DNA from: Gymnothorax reevesii
Taxonomy: Eukaryota; Chordata; Actinopteri; Anguilliformes; Muraenidae
Assembly: GCA_029721435.1 (NCBI GenBank)
Contig: CM056580.1
Span: forward strand, 76,843,367 to 76,907,366
DNA: 64,000 bases
Reading direction: 5' to 3'
Position numbers and translations under genes: made by a program. The notes beneath the pieces were generated by a model. The model was not told the DNA's origin. It was given only the letters and a program-made list of their open reading frames with translations, and did not search any database. Shown here in pieces: positions 13,564 to 26,650 of this stretch. Numbering within the stretch: position 1 is the stretch's first letter; every line of letters begins with the position of its first letter.

Positions 13564-13648
13564 CTTTAGTTGTGGTGCAAGTAGTGAAGAAAACAAGGAA
13601 CAAGAAGATGCCCAAACAGAAGTAGCGTCCCTTCGAAAACGGTCCCAT
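13564..13648 (-). CDS. Candidate first coding exon with signal peptide (minus strand)
   Basis: On the minus strand an ATG at 13648-13646 lies in a good initiation context (gcaATGg), thirteen codons after an in-frame TAA. It opens a 28-codon frame beginning MGPFSKGRY, followed by a hydrophobic core (CLGIFLFLVFF) and a small polar tail (TTCTTTK), which is the layout of a cleavable secretory signal. The frame is cut after one base of the next codon by AAAG|GTAGGG, a reasonable splice donor. Phase-1 introns after signal-peptide exons are usual in genes for secreted or membrane proteins with Ig-like or other phase-1 modules. The patch is GC-richer than its surroundings, with GC and CCAAT boxes upstream. 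I do not recognise the gene and found no second exon. A chance ORF remains possible. Confidence 0.42.
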
Positions 13649-13899
13649 TGCTTCTCTTTCCGTCCGCACCGAAGACGGAGAGACTTATCCCCGTATTCAA
13701 GCTGATGCCATCGGAGACAGTGTGACAGTAACAGGTCCCTCCGTAGATATCTGCATGGGACTGGGTTTCGGGCTGTCTAGGACAAACGCACCGCTGAATC
13801 AAGAGCAGTTAAAGACCTGTCCAACATAGCGAGCTCTCCGAGGCAGCATCTTGCAATTCCTAATTCTAACCTGTATACCAACCCAATGCTACTCTACTA

Positions 13900-14000
13900 C
13901 AGAATGGAATAAATTAACCAGTGCAGCTAGCCAATGGCACGACGCGATGGGCGGGGAGGCGACAGTAGCTACAGCCACAGTGACAGTTCCGGGAGCCAGG
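13900..14000 (-). promoter_or_regulatory. Candidate GC-box/CCAAT promoter for the minus-strand exon
   Basis: In the minus-strand reading direction, a GC box (ccccgccc, plus-strand gggcgggg at 13949-13956) is followed by an inverted CCAAT box (plus-strand ccaatgg at 13931-13937), about 280 bp upstream of the candidate ATG. Local CpG content is higher than in the flanks. No TATA box is convincing. The transcription start is not determined. Confidence 0.35.
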
Positions 14001-15224
14001 TGCGCCGCGGCATACAGGGGATGAGTGTTGCGTGTGTCTGAGTAAATGTGGATCTTCCGATGTGAAAGAGAGAAACTAATATCATCTTTAAAATACAATT
14101 TACGACCACTGCAAACAATGCAGATAATGTTTCATTTTACACGGGGAACACTGAGGATCAAAATACTGGCGGTCAAGGTTTTCGACGCACATCCTGAAAG
14201 CATCTTTGGAAAAGCAAAATATGCTTAAGGTTTAATACCATTAACGCGCGTGATGTTCCTTAAAATCGTAATGGGAAAAGCCCCTTTGCACGTTGAAAGA
14301 GGGCGAGAGGCTCTGAAGTTGCTCTGCCACTCGGAACTTGGACTAAGCTTTGGCGCGTTACAGCAGGATACGCGCTTCTTGCATTGCTATCATACCAATT
14401 CAGTCTCTTTCGTTTAAGAGAGAGACTGGGACAACAAAGAAGCAGCAAGAAAGGAGAGTGCTAGAGACAGAGCCGTCTTGTTTTATTATTATTATTATTA
14501 TTTTAATTTACATTGATACCTCTAATATGACAGTAGAAATCTTTCAGTACCGCTCAGTGCGACGCGTTTATTGTTTTGCACTTGCTAAGAACATCTGAAA
14601 TGTGAAAACCCAGCCCACGTTTGGTTTTTTTAGGCCTATAAAATACCATTCTTTTAAAATCGTTGACTGGGTGTTAATTACAAAACAGCTAATTTTAATT
14701 CACAATGATCCTAACTGAAGCATGTCTCGAATGAAACAAGGAACCTCGTATCTTGCCCGCATTCGTAAAGGTGCCTGATGAGAAATATCTAGTTTTCTCA
14801 GCCGAGAAACAAAACGAAGTTGCATCGCCACAGCTGAAACCACGCAATCGCTCGTATCACTGTGTTTAGATGTTCCTGAATACAAACTCAGAAAATTTTT
14901 ATGAATGCTTTGAGGTAGTGAGAGGCAACATTTGAGATGAGTAGATTATGTTATGCTGTGTGCAGTGAGTTTAGACATTGGCACACTGAGGATTAGAACA
15001 ATCCCACAGTATGTTTCATTAGAGCAACCTAACCTAGTTCAAGGATTCTCTGTCGGGCATAATTTGTTCATCTGCAAACTTTCATTCATAATGAGCAAAA
15101 ACATTAAAACTGCTCACGGATGAGACTAATGTTATTGATTATCTCCTACCAATGCCACGTCATGTTCTGTGGATAGACCTTGGATGGTAAGCAAACAGTG
15201 GGTTCTCATAGTCAAGTTGTTGGA
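14001..15224. other. Non-coding flank, nothing recognised
   Basis: GC content falls from the 13.9-kb patch to the usual AT-rich level. It contains an (ATT)n microsatellite at 14482-14503. No gene is supported. Confidence 0.45.
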
Positions 15225-15800
15225 TCTAGGATAAATGGGACCTAAGCAACATTGACATGAGCCATTTCATTACGGTCTGATGGGTGGTTCAGAGCAGTTC
15301 TGGCATGGCAAGCCTTCGGGGGCATTCCCAGTCAGCAGAGGTGTGTACCTACTAACAGTGGTCCAAGGAGGAACAAGCCATGGATATGGTGTTAGGCTTT
15401 CGATGCTCAAGGGCAATGAAGGCTTGCCTGTGTGATCTGAACCAACAGAAGTGCTGTTGTCCACAAGTCACTGAGAATTTTAATGATACTTACTTGAGGA
15501 TTGTGTCGCAACACACAGTGCATTGCACCCTGCTGCGTATTGCACTTGTAACTGCTGACCAGTCAGAGTGCCTATTCTGTCACTGGTCCACCACCGAAAA
15601 AGTGCCTGCAGTGGGCGCATGAGCATCAGAACTGGACCTTGGAGCTATAGAGAAGGGTCACCTCCAGTGAGTCTCGTTCTTTTCCATCATGTGCATTGGC
15701 CTGGTAGGTGTGCATCATTTACCCAGTGAAGAGATGAGACTAGGATGCACTGTGACAAGGAGGCAATTTGGTAGAGTGCATTGCTCTAGGTGGTTGATCA
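15225..15800 (+). mobile_element. Tc1/mariner transposon fragment, 5' half of transposase, heavily decayed
   Basis: The plus strand retains blocks typical of the transposase gene of a widespread fish Tc1/mariner family: gtggtccaaggaggaa (15359), ggcttgcctgtgtgatct (15420), caacacacagtgcattgca (15510), ccaccaccgaaaaagtgcc (15590) and gcatcagaactggacc (15623). They fall in the order helix-turn-helix region, linker, start of the DDE domain. The catalytic aspartates are not readable, because stops and indels break every frame. Neither terminal inverted repeat is seen. Family assignment rests on remembered nucleotide blocks. Confidence 0.65.
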
Positions 15801-18494
15801 GTGGACAATTCACACCTCTGATAGATGGCTCCATTGAGAATTGAACGATGAGATGCGCGGGAGACGAACTGAAGAACTTTTGTGAGAGCTCCCAAGCCGC
15901 GTCATTAAAGATGCCATAACAATCCTCGTTAAGAGTTTGGGGTTCCTTGGCATCCTGGCTTAATCCCCAACTCTGCTCTTTCAACCCAACACCTAATCAT
16001 CACCTGATTTAAATCAGGTATACAAATCAGTCACTCCCTCTTCCCTTCGGCTGATAAGAGAGTTTGGCTGTAAATGCCTGCATCACACAGGTTGCAATAT
16101 TTGGCCTCTGTATCTTCACTGTAGTTTATCTGCTGTTCGGTAAAATGGACCAAATTGTTCAGGCCAAAGACAAAGAATATGACCTCTGTGAGAGAGAGGA
16201 GTTGGAGCTGCTGCAGAACTGTAAATAAATGAATAAAGAAATTATGAAATGGATAAGAAAATAAATGAATCATCATTTTGTTTTAGTTTAGCCAACAGCA
16301 CCACTGAGGAGTGACCCTTACCCCACACCATTTAGCACATCTCAAGGGGCCACGAGTATCGTACTGTCTGAGTGTGCTTATGGGAACACAACTGCAGTGA
16401 TGCATCTTAATTGGTTGAACTATCATTGGCATCAGCATTCACAAAAGATGAATATTCATGTGATTTCCTTCAAAAATTATGATATTGTACAATATCCTGA
16501 AGCAAGTACAGCTTGGAAAAGCAGACGCAGCAAAAGGATATCGCATTCCGGAAAGAATGGCAGAAATGCAAGTTTGAAAAAAATTATATTAATCTGGGGG
16601 GAATCTGTGTATATCAAAGCCTCACTGTTTGCTTAGGCATTTTCTGGTCCAAGACAACCTGATTTATCCTACTTTATAAAAGTCTGATATCCAGCTGGTC
16701 ATTTACGGTCAAAGTTGTGCAGCCCCTCAGTAGCGGCATTAATTGAACTAACCTTAGCCGGACTGCTACACTGCAGTCCTTGGTTTCTGGGATGTGGGAA
16801 TGCTAGGGCCTAAAGTGTGAAGTGCCAGTGCATATTTTCTGAGTGTAATTCAGCTGCACAGTCCAGCTCAATTGCATTGGCATTAGTGAATGCAGGCTCC
16901 GCTATATTGGCACTGATGACCCTGGATAGCGCAGCCCATTTCACAGGTGTGCAGTTGGGAGAGCATCTCTCAAAAAGTGATTACAGTTGGAAGGGGAATC
17001 ACCTGTTGGTTACAAACTCTGCCACCATGTAATATTCCAGAGAATATTAGCCTCAGTGGTATATTTAGTAAAGCAAATTGTGTTTGTGTAACCTTTTCCC
17101 TGCTTTCATATAGTCCACAAAGATTAAAAGCTTTAAATTTCATCTGGGCTGTGATTAGACTGGCAGATTGGGTTAAGTACTTAACAGCATCTTCCAAGCT
17201 GCATGGAAGAAAAGTATTTACTCTTCGAATGTCTTTTGTGCCTGGAGCTCAGTAACTGTCCAGTGCGAGAAGGCTGCTCTTCAAGTGCAATAATTTTTGA
17301 CAGCACACACTACTGACCCATTAGCTTTTTGACAAATTAGTTATGTGGTCCCTGTTTTGAAATGCTTGAATGAAACCAAACTGCTGCTTTAATGGTTTGG
17401 CAACCCTCTAAAACAAAGCTAACATTAAGGCTGCTCCGCAGTGTCCTCTGCTTTATTGTGAGAGATTTGCAGCCCTCGGCCCCCACGCTGTTGGCTGCCC
17501 GGAGGTCTTGATCCTTATCAGACCCTGTGCAGTTATTTTCGCAGCCTCTGTTCAGGATAGCTTATTGCTCTAGGTACAAATAGGTCAATTCATCCTCAGG
17601 GCAACTTCTGGACTAGGAAAAAAAAAGCAGTCAAGTCATCATCAAAGATAGCTGAATACTCTAGTCTAAATACCACTGTCGCAGACATATCGAATCTCAC
17701 AGACAATGCAGTCACAGTTGGCAGACAGTAATGTGTGCCTCCCGTAGTGATAAATGCTAATTTCTTCATAGGGACGTGAAAGAAATCCATAAACAAACCA
17801 GCAGTGAGTGTGTTATTGCTAGCCTGCTGAAGGCCTTTGTCCATCAGAACAAAACAGCAGATCCCCACGGAAACATGTAACAGATGAGACAGCATATTTT
17901 TGCATACAGATTTGACACTACTGTAAGTTCAGCAATTTAAAATGAGCACCGTGCAGATAAACAAGTACACAACTCGAGATCACTGTCTCATTCAATGCAA
18001 TTGGCCGTCGGATGGTCTTATTCCTTCGTTTTGCTGAGAGTTATTTTAGAGTCATGTATTTTTTATGCTTGACTGCAAGTCAGCAGTACTATATCCAGAG
18101 CACATTAGGACCAGTTGGATAAGCTTATGGTTTTGTTTGTTTGTTTTCAGCTATTTTTAATACAGCGCATGGAGACAATACCCCCTCAAAACCTCTTATA
18201 AAAAATGTGAACACTCCTACTCAAATTCACCAAAAACACTCTCCACAAGCCGTTATTGTTAAGATATCAGTAGAATAGTCTGAGACCTTTCTCAAAATTG
18301 CACATTTGGCATGCAAATACCTGCGAGCCAGCATTGCAATTAAACTTAATAACATAAATATTTTGGATTCATTGTAGTATGGGAACCACAGCCTCCCAGG
18401 TGCCATCCTCATAATTGCTGGGAATTTTTTTTTTTACCTCATAAACTATTTTGGGAATTCAGGCCAGGCATCTTTCCATCTGCTGTCCCATAAA
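15801..18494. other. Non-coding stretch, nothing recognised
   Basis: It contains an 18-bp perfect palindrome at 16002-16019 (acctgatttaaatcaggt). Open frames such as 16947-17255 and 17596-17895 have no recognisable features. Confidence 0.45.
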
Positions 18495-18560
18495 GTGTCT
18501 TTGTGACAGTTCTTCTGTAAAAAGCGCTATACAAATAAAACTGGACTGAATTGAACTGAA
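18495..18560 (-). repeat. Tail of a common fish retroposon (minus orientation)
   Basis: On the minus strand the sequence reads ccagttttatttgtatagcg and then ctttttacag. This is a tail motif I know from many dispersed fish retroposons. Only about 65 bp is left. A second copy in the opposite orientation begins near 19305. Confidence 0.55.
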
Positions 18561-19304
18561 CCATAGTACAACACGATTACACAAGTATTTTCATCTTGAG
18601 GGATAATGCTGTGTGCCATTTTCAAATATTCAGTTTAGATGCTGTATTTGAGGGAAGCTTACCGCTGCAGATAAAATCCTGTATTGACAAGTCTGCATAG
18701 TTCCATAAAAAAATGTCTCATCGAATAAAGGAAAAGCTACAATGGAATAAAAACAGTAGAGCTTAGTAACTGAACTTACACTGCCACATTGTCATATAGT
18801 AAGTGACCTTTCCTCTGAATTAAATTCATGGCTTTGCTTCTCATGGGCAATTTTAGAGGGGTTACGCTCCCTATACAGTAATGGGGAGGATCAAATCTGA
18901 GGGACAATCTGCAGGAGGACAAAATAACCATTCTGCTTAACCTGGTATACAAATACATTACAAAGGACCTCAAACAAGGGTTGTGTACTTCCCCATTGGC
19001 TGTTGCTCTCTAACACTGATTTGGTGCAGAATTAAACAAAATAATTTAAATAATTATTGAGTTCAATTTCACCAGAAACACCCAGCTACTGTCAGCCCTA
19101 TTGAATCTAAATCTAATTTAAACAGAACCTGTCTGGCAATGTGAAATAGGAAAAAAGCAGCACATGATACTACAATCTAAATAAATTCATGGATAGATGA
19201 GAAACAAAGTGTCTGACATGTAACAGTCTGGAAAGGGATACTAAGCAATTTCTAACATTCATAAACTCCGGAGAACCACAGTGCAAGGCATCATCTTCAA
19301 ATTC
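18561..19304. other. Non-coding stretch, nothing recognised
   Basis: AT-rich DNA without a supportable gene or repeat. Confidence 0.45.
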
Positions 19305-19463
19305 AATTCAATTTTATTTGTATAGTGCTCTTCACAGGGCTGTCAGAAAGACTCTTTACATCGCAAAATAAGGCAGGGCCCCGCCTAATCCCCAAAATAA
19401 TCTGCAAATGGCAAAAACTGGGAACAGCCATGAAACTTCCTGAGAGAGGGGCCCCCACACCGA
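19305..19463 (+). repeat. Fish retroposon fragment with ttttatttgtatag motif
   Basis: It starts with attcaattcaattttatttg and then tatagtgctcttcacag, matching the motif of the minus-strand copy at 18495-18560, and continues with a decayed body. It directly abuts the Tc1 fragment that follows, so one of the two probably truncated the other. Confidence 0.5.
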
Positions 19464-19465
19464 TA

Positions 19466-20508
19466 TTCCTCCAAGAGTGCATCAGCGACCCATCCATGAG
19501 ATCACAAAAGACCTTGGACTAACATCTCATGAGCAGCTGGCCTCACTTGCCTCAGTTGGGCTCCACATTCATGACTACACAATGAGAATCAGCTCGGTAA
19601 AAATGACATCCATGGGAGAGCTGCAAGGCGAAAACCACCGCTAAACAGAAAGAACACAAAGGTTAGTCATACATTTGTTTAAAATAAATAAATAAACAAA
19701 TAAATAAATCGTGATAAGCCCCCAAAACTTTTGGAATAATATTCTGTGGTCTGATGAGCCAAAAGTAGAACTTTTTGGGATATATAGGCACCATTACATC
19801 TGGCTTAAAGCAAACACAGCATCCACAATTGACAGGTAACAAGCAATTAAATATAGTCGTAGCAGTGTGATGGTCTGAAGCTGCTGTGCTGGGCAACTTC
19901 CCATAATTGATGGAACTATAAATTCTGCTCTCAAACAGAAAATCTAGAAGGGCCTTCAGTTTGTGACCTAAAGCTTCAGTGTTTTAGGTTACGCTGCGAA
20001 AGAATGATCCAAAAACACACAAGCAAGTCCACCCATAAATGGGTCAAAAGAAACAAAATAAAGGTTTTGGAATGGCCCGGTCAAAGTCCTGGCTTGAAAC
20101 CAATTGAGATGTTGTGGCATGATCTTAAACAGCCGGTTCAATCACAAAAAACCTCCAAGGTGGCTGTGTTAAAACAATTTTGAAATGAGGCCAAAATTCC
20201 TCCGCAGCAATTTAGAAGACTCATTGCCAGGTATTGCAACGTTGCAGTTGTTTACACCAAGGGTTGCTCAACCACTTACTAGATTTAGAGGTGAAGTTAT
20301 TTCTTTCACATTGGTGATATAAATTTAGAATAAATCTTTACCTTTAATAAAAGAAACGATCATCTAAAAGCTGCATTTTGTGCCTACCCGTGTTGTCTTT
20401 CTTATAAAGTATTACAATTATTTAGATGATCTAAAACATTTAAATATGACAAATAAGGAAAACTGTGAGAAAATCAGAATGGGGCAAATAATTTTTCGCA
20501 GCACTGTA
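19466..20508 (+). mobile_element. Tc1-like transposon, 5'-truncated, transposase pseudogene
   Basis: The copy begins inside the transposase gene and runs to a 3' terminal inverted repeat ending in gcagcactgta at 20508, with the TA expected at a Tc1 insertion site. Readable pieces include a tggcctcacttgcctcag block, a catccatgggagagctgcaaggc block, the FWNNILWSDEPKVELF stretch with the first catalytic aspartate (about 19730), the NGTINSAL-like region, and the [12 protein letters not shown] C-terminal block near 20080-20110. At least eight stops and several indels interrupt it, so it is a dead copy. DDE transposases of this family catalyse cut-and-paste transposition in the nucleus. An A-rich aaataaa run at 19681-19709 has been inserted or expanded inside the gene. 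Confidence 0.85.
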
Positions 20509-20989
20509 TGCTAGGTTTTGACATGGTTTCTTTATAGACTGCCAGTACCTATTGTTCTAATTCTTGCATTTTATCTGCCGATAGTTTTGTTTATTGTATG
20601 AAAAAAGTCTACTAAGCATTCTGCTTGTATTATCTTGGTCTTTTATATAGATGGATTTTCATCCAAATGTAGAAAAGTTATTGATCAATTGCCTGGGAAC
20701 TGGAGATGAATGACTCAAAGCATTTGATATTGGCTTTCTCACAGTGTGCAATCCACTCAGTTATCTATTTCTTTAAAATTTTGAGAGATGCAGTTTTTGA
20801 GAAGGGATTGGTCAGACATTCCATACATACTTTCTGTAATTAGTTTCATTGACAAATTCATTGTTAATTTTAATCTGCAATAAAACAAGCAATCAAAAAA
20901 AAAAACAATGGGAGAAAATGCATTGATTATTTCAGCTCACAGTCAAGCTGAGAACAATAACAGAAATAGTCTCATTAACTGCAATGCAA

Positions 20990-21170
20990 AACGTAATTAG
21001 AATACGTCCAAGAGTGAAAAAGTGGCACAGTGGCACTCCTACCCGTGCCTCTGACCCAGGAACTGGCTTTAGAACTGGAGTTGGTGCTGCCCACTTTTCA
21101 TAACAATAGGATGGGTCAAATGCAGGGGACAAATTACCCCACAGCGTTCAATAAAGTGCATCAAATCTTA
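20990..21170 (+). repeat. Possible retroposon tail
   Basis: The string gatgggtcaaatgcagggga, followed by caaattaccccac and caataaagtgc, resembles a tail shared by many fish SINEs and LINEs. The upstream part (21021-21080) is too diverged to assign a head. Confidence 0.3.
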
Positions 21171-24100
21171 TAGCTAGGCCAAAAAATAAATGCCAACTGA
21201 AAATGAGACTGCATTTCCAATAAACATGGCAACATGCCACATATAAGAAATTAAATTGCCATTTTCACACAGACCTATATCTCACATAATACACCATTTG
21301 CTCCTTAAAGGAGAACAGCTTTTGCCCTGAGTCACTTTCTGTAAAATTTCATCAGAGCATTTGCGGTATATAATTAGTGCTTTTTAAGCAAGATTTTTCT
21401 TGATTAACTCAAAAAGACATCAGGGGAATAATGTACAGCTTCGTACCAACCTTCTTGGTGCTTATAAGACAGTTGTGTAATGAATGCCTGCAGTTGTTTA
21501 TTACGGTAGCGCAACTAAAGGTCTTGATGCATCAACTTTATTGTGTTAAAGGTCAGACTGTATAATGTTTGAAGGTTGGAATGATGAGAGCATTCTGAGT
21601 AGTGTGGTATTAGAATCAGCTACTCTCAATCCTGTGATTCAGAGATAGCTGTTGGTGTGCAGTATTTTTTTAATGGATGATTTTTTTAATGGTCAGGTTA
21701 ATCCCCATGCCTCTTGCTCTGAATTTTTCCTTGAACTAATTTTCATGAACTCTGATGGACTGTGGAGCTAATTTTTTCATTCTCTCAGATGCTGCAACCA
21801 CCACTTGTTAACATTCTCATGGCTGAATTTAAATTGCACAGACCCGAGTTTGCTTGATTGCTGCTTGAGCTGGATTTGACTCGGTAAGTAGTCAAAGGCA
21901 CCTGATTAAAGGTGTAAACACTTGCTGAAAATTTCCCAGCTCTCTCATTGCCACTTAAGGTAGCTTCACAGCTTATTAATAATTTTATCGTGATAGTCTG
22001 TGATGAATCTGTTTTAAAAATTGCTGCAATTCTTTTTGGAAGTCCCAGAATAATACTGGAATTGGCTCAACTTAGTGTATACTGGTAATAATTCAGTATG
22101 ACTGGTTGGAATGAGGATACCAGAAGCACATGCTAAATATCATGATAAAGTGTTCTCGGATGTGGATACAATTCGGAAACTTTTATTTGAATTGCCATCA
22201 AAAGATGGATAATGGGAAATCACAACATGTGGGAGATTTTCTGCTCATCGTCCCTGAAGTGTTCCCTGCCACCCCAGAGCTTTGCCTTTGAAGTCGTTAC
22301 TTTACTGTAACCCTTATCTCAAATCACCTGGTGTTTTATCTTCCTCAGAACAAAAAGCTGCTTCTGCGCATACAGTACATACCGCAGACGCTGTAGATAA
22401 ATGAGATCAATGCACGCCTTTTGACAGCGTAGTCATGACTAAACTGGAAGGAGTTTGTTAACCTGCAGTGCTGAAGGACATAGGCTATGAAGACCCCCCA
22501 AAAGCATGAGCGGTAATCCTCCCTATGTGCAAGGTCACCTCAACTGCAATGAAATTAGTCTGTGATGGAAAATTACAGTTTTGCCGATAAATATATGCTC
22601 AGCCAGAAAATTGGGTTAATAGTGCAGCATCAGCGCCAATGTAGCAGCATTAGCCCTTAATGTAGCACATAGAGTACAACAGTCTCACAGGCTGACCCGG
22701 TCTAGTCCAAAATTAGATTCAATTTTTACACTTTTCCTCACAAAACTCAATTTAGTCCAAGACTAGGCTTAATTGTTTCTGTGAAAGTGACCATTCAGTA
22801 TACTGTATCTTACAGTATTAATACAAATGCGTGTAATTTTCTAGAAGCTTCTGCTGAATAAATGATTCAATGTAGCTTGAAATGGCTTTGTGTGGCCAAG
22901 TGGTCTCAGTTTGTAATGACTAAATTATTGTCCCTGCTTTGTTGCTATGCTGATGAAATCTGATGTGGTTGGCTCACAAGAGAGCTTTGTACTTTCCAAG
23001 CAGCTGGCGCATGCAGACATCACGATTGTACCCTCAGAGGTCTACTGCAGTGCCATTCCATCACACATCAGAGCTGTATAGGCTGGGATCGCCCCTCCTT
23101 GTTGAGAGCCATTGCGCATTGACTTAGTTTCCCGCTAACATGCTATAAAAGCTGTGATTGCTTCTCTGCGTCATCAATGGATTGGCTCTCAGCATGCTAC
23201 ACGAATGATCTAGAGTCTCAATAAGTCCAGCCTCATTAGCACTGCGGCCCTGTTAATCAGGACTGCATACTTAGAGTCTGGCGAAATTACGAAGCCCCTA
23301 GAACCACAGCAACAAGGGATATACGACAACAAATATTTCCAGGGATATTCAAATACCAAACTAATCTTACCAAAGGTGCTGTAGTGTGAACCTACTGAGC
23401 TGGTGTCACAGGAGAGACAGTATGAATGAGAATATTCTCTTTCTCATATTCCATGTGTTTTGAAACTGGAAAGATGGTACATTATTATATTCAGATCTTC
23501 TATTTTAGTATTCGTCGCAAATCTGCACAATGTAAACCCAATTATGGCCGACAGACAACTAAAAACAATGTCAGCTTAAGCTGTGTTCCCATTGGCCCAC
23601 CGTTGCAATGGGATAAATAAAAAATCAGCCGTATTTGTCTGTTATGGCGCAGCAGCGAGGAGAAGATGACTTTAATGCGTAGAATAAATTGGTAGGTTTT
23701 ATTTTATTTATCCAGCCTTCCCCAAAAGTCACTTGATAGTTGGGTATTAAACTTGTGTTCATACATTGTCCAAGGAAAATTAGTCTCAGGCTGAATATCC
23801 TTGTTTCAGCTGGCTGCTACAGAACACTGGACTATACAGCAAAATAACCTCCAAAGAGGAGAAAGTACTCAAGGAACTGCTGTGCTCCTCAAACGGGCAA
23901 CTCGCTCGATGACCTCGCTGAACACAGTTCATCTGGGAGCTGTATCAGAGAACCCCAACCATCAAGATCAAAGCCTCAAACACAACAGGGGCTCTGCCTA
24001 AATAAGTCAAGTGGAATGGGATTAGGTGCCCGCCGGGCTGGAACAGAACAGTCAGCCGCAGTACGAAAGGGAGAGAGTGCAGCGCTAGGTAATGTGGACG

Positions 24101-26329
24101 GGTGTAGAAGCACATCTGTCGACTGTTAAACATGCACACTCGCACAGATGCAAATGAAACCTCCTTGCATTCACGATGAGCTGGATGTACAAAATACAAT
24201 TTGTCCAGAAGTCTTTCCATCTGCAAAAAGATGCTTTCTTAAAGAGTAAAATTTTCTTCGGGCTCCCTGTTTCCACACTGCTGCATTTTTCTCCATTCAG
24301 TCGAAGGTTTCACGTCACCGTTATGATCTACAATGATTATTCGGTTATGATTCACTATTTCACTGACTCATACATCTGGGCTTGTTGCATTAGATCCAGA
24401 ATATATGGCAGTGTCCAAAAAGCCTTGTCCTAGACTGCATAAGCTGTGAGGTTGAAATATAATAATGACCATATTTGAGATCACAGATGCCATTGTTGCC
24501 TTTGTCAGCACTTTTCTGCACCTAAAACTCGACTCTTGAATTTCAGCCAGATGGCTGACCTTTCTTTCAACTGACAAACACTAAATTTCCAGAACAACCA
24601 TCAGCTATCAAAAAAAAAAACTAATAAATAAATAATACTCAACAGCGGGATAAGGAGGAAGAAGACTGCACTCTTGAGTTACTCAGAACCCTCCCTAATT
24701 GGGTGGCAGATGTTGCTGTGATGGGGGAGGACAAATCATGTTAATATGCCCAATAAATACAGAGAAATGCACGCAAAATAGAAACAAAGATCTGTTCATC
24801 TGTATCAGAATTACGCCTTAATTAGCGCTTCATTAGTGTGACTATTTTATGGCATGTACGACCAATAAAACAGCAAGAATTATAATGTGAAAATGTGCAG
24901 CGATGCTTTGATTTCCTCAAAATGACATTCTTATTTACCTAGTCTGCTGATTCAGTCCTAACTGTAAATGACACAAAAGCACATATCACACAGGAAATGG
25001 AATTGCTCTCATTCTCCTTAGAGAAAAAAAACAACAATAAATGATCAAATTCTGATTAAAATCATGCCTCTAGAGCACTGAAGTCATTCGTTGTTCCTTT
25101 GTCATCCTACGAGTCAGTGAGCGTATTGCTGTGTTGCTTCTTCATATTATGCCGTTCATGTCATATCCTTTGCTCTCGGTATGCACAGTGTTTTGACCGA
25201 TAGAATTTATGCATTTTACACTGTCTATTAACATAGAATTCTAACCTATAAAGTGAAATGTTTATTGAATAATACTGAAAATCGCATATTTTGTTCTATA
25301 GGTGTTAAAACCACCATTTATCTTCTCATAGTTAAAGGCTTTACAATATTAAGCCTCAGTAAACCTGATAAACCTAGTGTTATAATAAAAATTAGCACTG
25401 GTATCTGGTTGGGTGCAGAGGAGCAGCCTGGGTTGGATACAGGCAGAACCCTCTGTGAGCTCCCATAGTATGGAATACTTACAGGACCATGGACAGCGCA
25501 AGCCTCTTAAAACATACCAGCTCATGCAGCGTATTGTCAGATCTGATAAATTGCATGCCAGTTTCACAAACACCAGTTAAGTTCTGCCCTAGACTGAGTT
25601 CCATTTTAAAATTAGACGGGATGTCCGCGAATCTGGCCATATAGCAGAGCCTGCTTTGAGTGCCATGGAGTTGAGCACCCTGAGCAGCACATTTTTGGTC
25701 TCAAAAGAATACATACTGTAGTTACTGATTGTCTTCCTTTACCTAAAACTCGGGAAAAAAATAAAACACCTAGCATTATCTGTCACGACAGTAAACAATT
25801 TGCGAGCACATTTCTGAGTATAAACTATTTAAATTCTTGGAAAACAGTTTTAGCATGTATTGACAAACCACTTCTCACTAATTTACTCCAGCTGTGCTGT
25901 TATGCCGTTTAAAAGATATATAGGCACAAAAAAAGAACAGCTTTTGGAGCTGAGAGGACCTTAGTGATTTTGTGTAGAATATCAAATTCAACAGCAATAT
26001 GCAGATTTCCCTTAACACTTCCCTGATCCACCTTGCAGCAGTGCGGAGCTGTGAGGCATGTAGAAGTTTCAGAGGGAGAGAGGTAGAACTGGGAAAAAAA
26101 ATCATCATCACAGACGAAGGTGAAATCCATAGCACCTTTACGAACTGAGGTTCTTTTCTTATTGTACGGTCGTAACTTACGATTGGTGCAGTGCTTCACT
26201 AAAACCTAATAGCCTTTAAGGAGTCTAGTTGGACCCTGTGTGCCCCCTTCCAGTAATATCACAGCAACCATCTTTTTTCATTTCCTCAGAATTTAATTCT
26301 GAAGAGATTCTCACTTTTATTCTCTCTAG

Positions 26330-26650
26330 GTAAACTAATCTCTCACGCGCAGACGGCTGGGCTTCCTCCGCTCCCCTCATCTCGCCGCAGCGTGGTTTAC
26401 CTGACAGAGAGAAGCCGCGGACCGTCTGCTCGCTGACAGCTCCTCTGCCCTAAATCCTACCAAAAGCAGAGAGGCAATGAAGCTGAGAATGACTGCCAAC
26501 AGGCTGCTTTAGGGCAAGTGGTAACTCAGCAGCGGGAAGGAGAGACAAACGGAGAGGTGATTAGAGGAAGCAGAGCCGTCTTACAAACGGTGGCCCTTTG
26601 GCTCCTGGAACCTGTTGCTGATCTACAGGGGAAGGAGAAGCTGAATATTA
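26330..26650. other. GC- and CpG-richer island of unknown role
   Basis: Composition is clearly richer in G+C and CpG (acgcgcagacgg, ccgcagcgtgg, agccgcggaccg) than the AT-rich flanks. No open frame with splice signals is evident. It is a candidate regulatory element or non-coding exon only. Confidence 0.25.
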
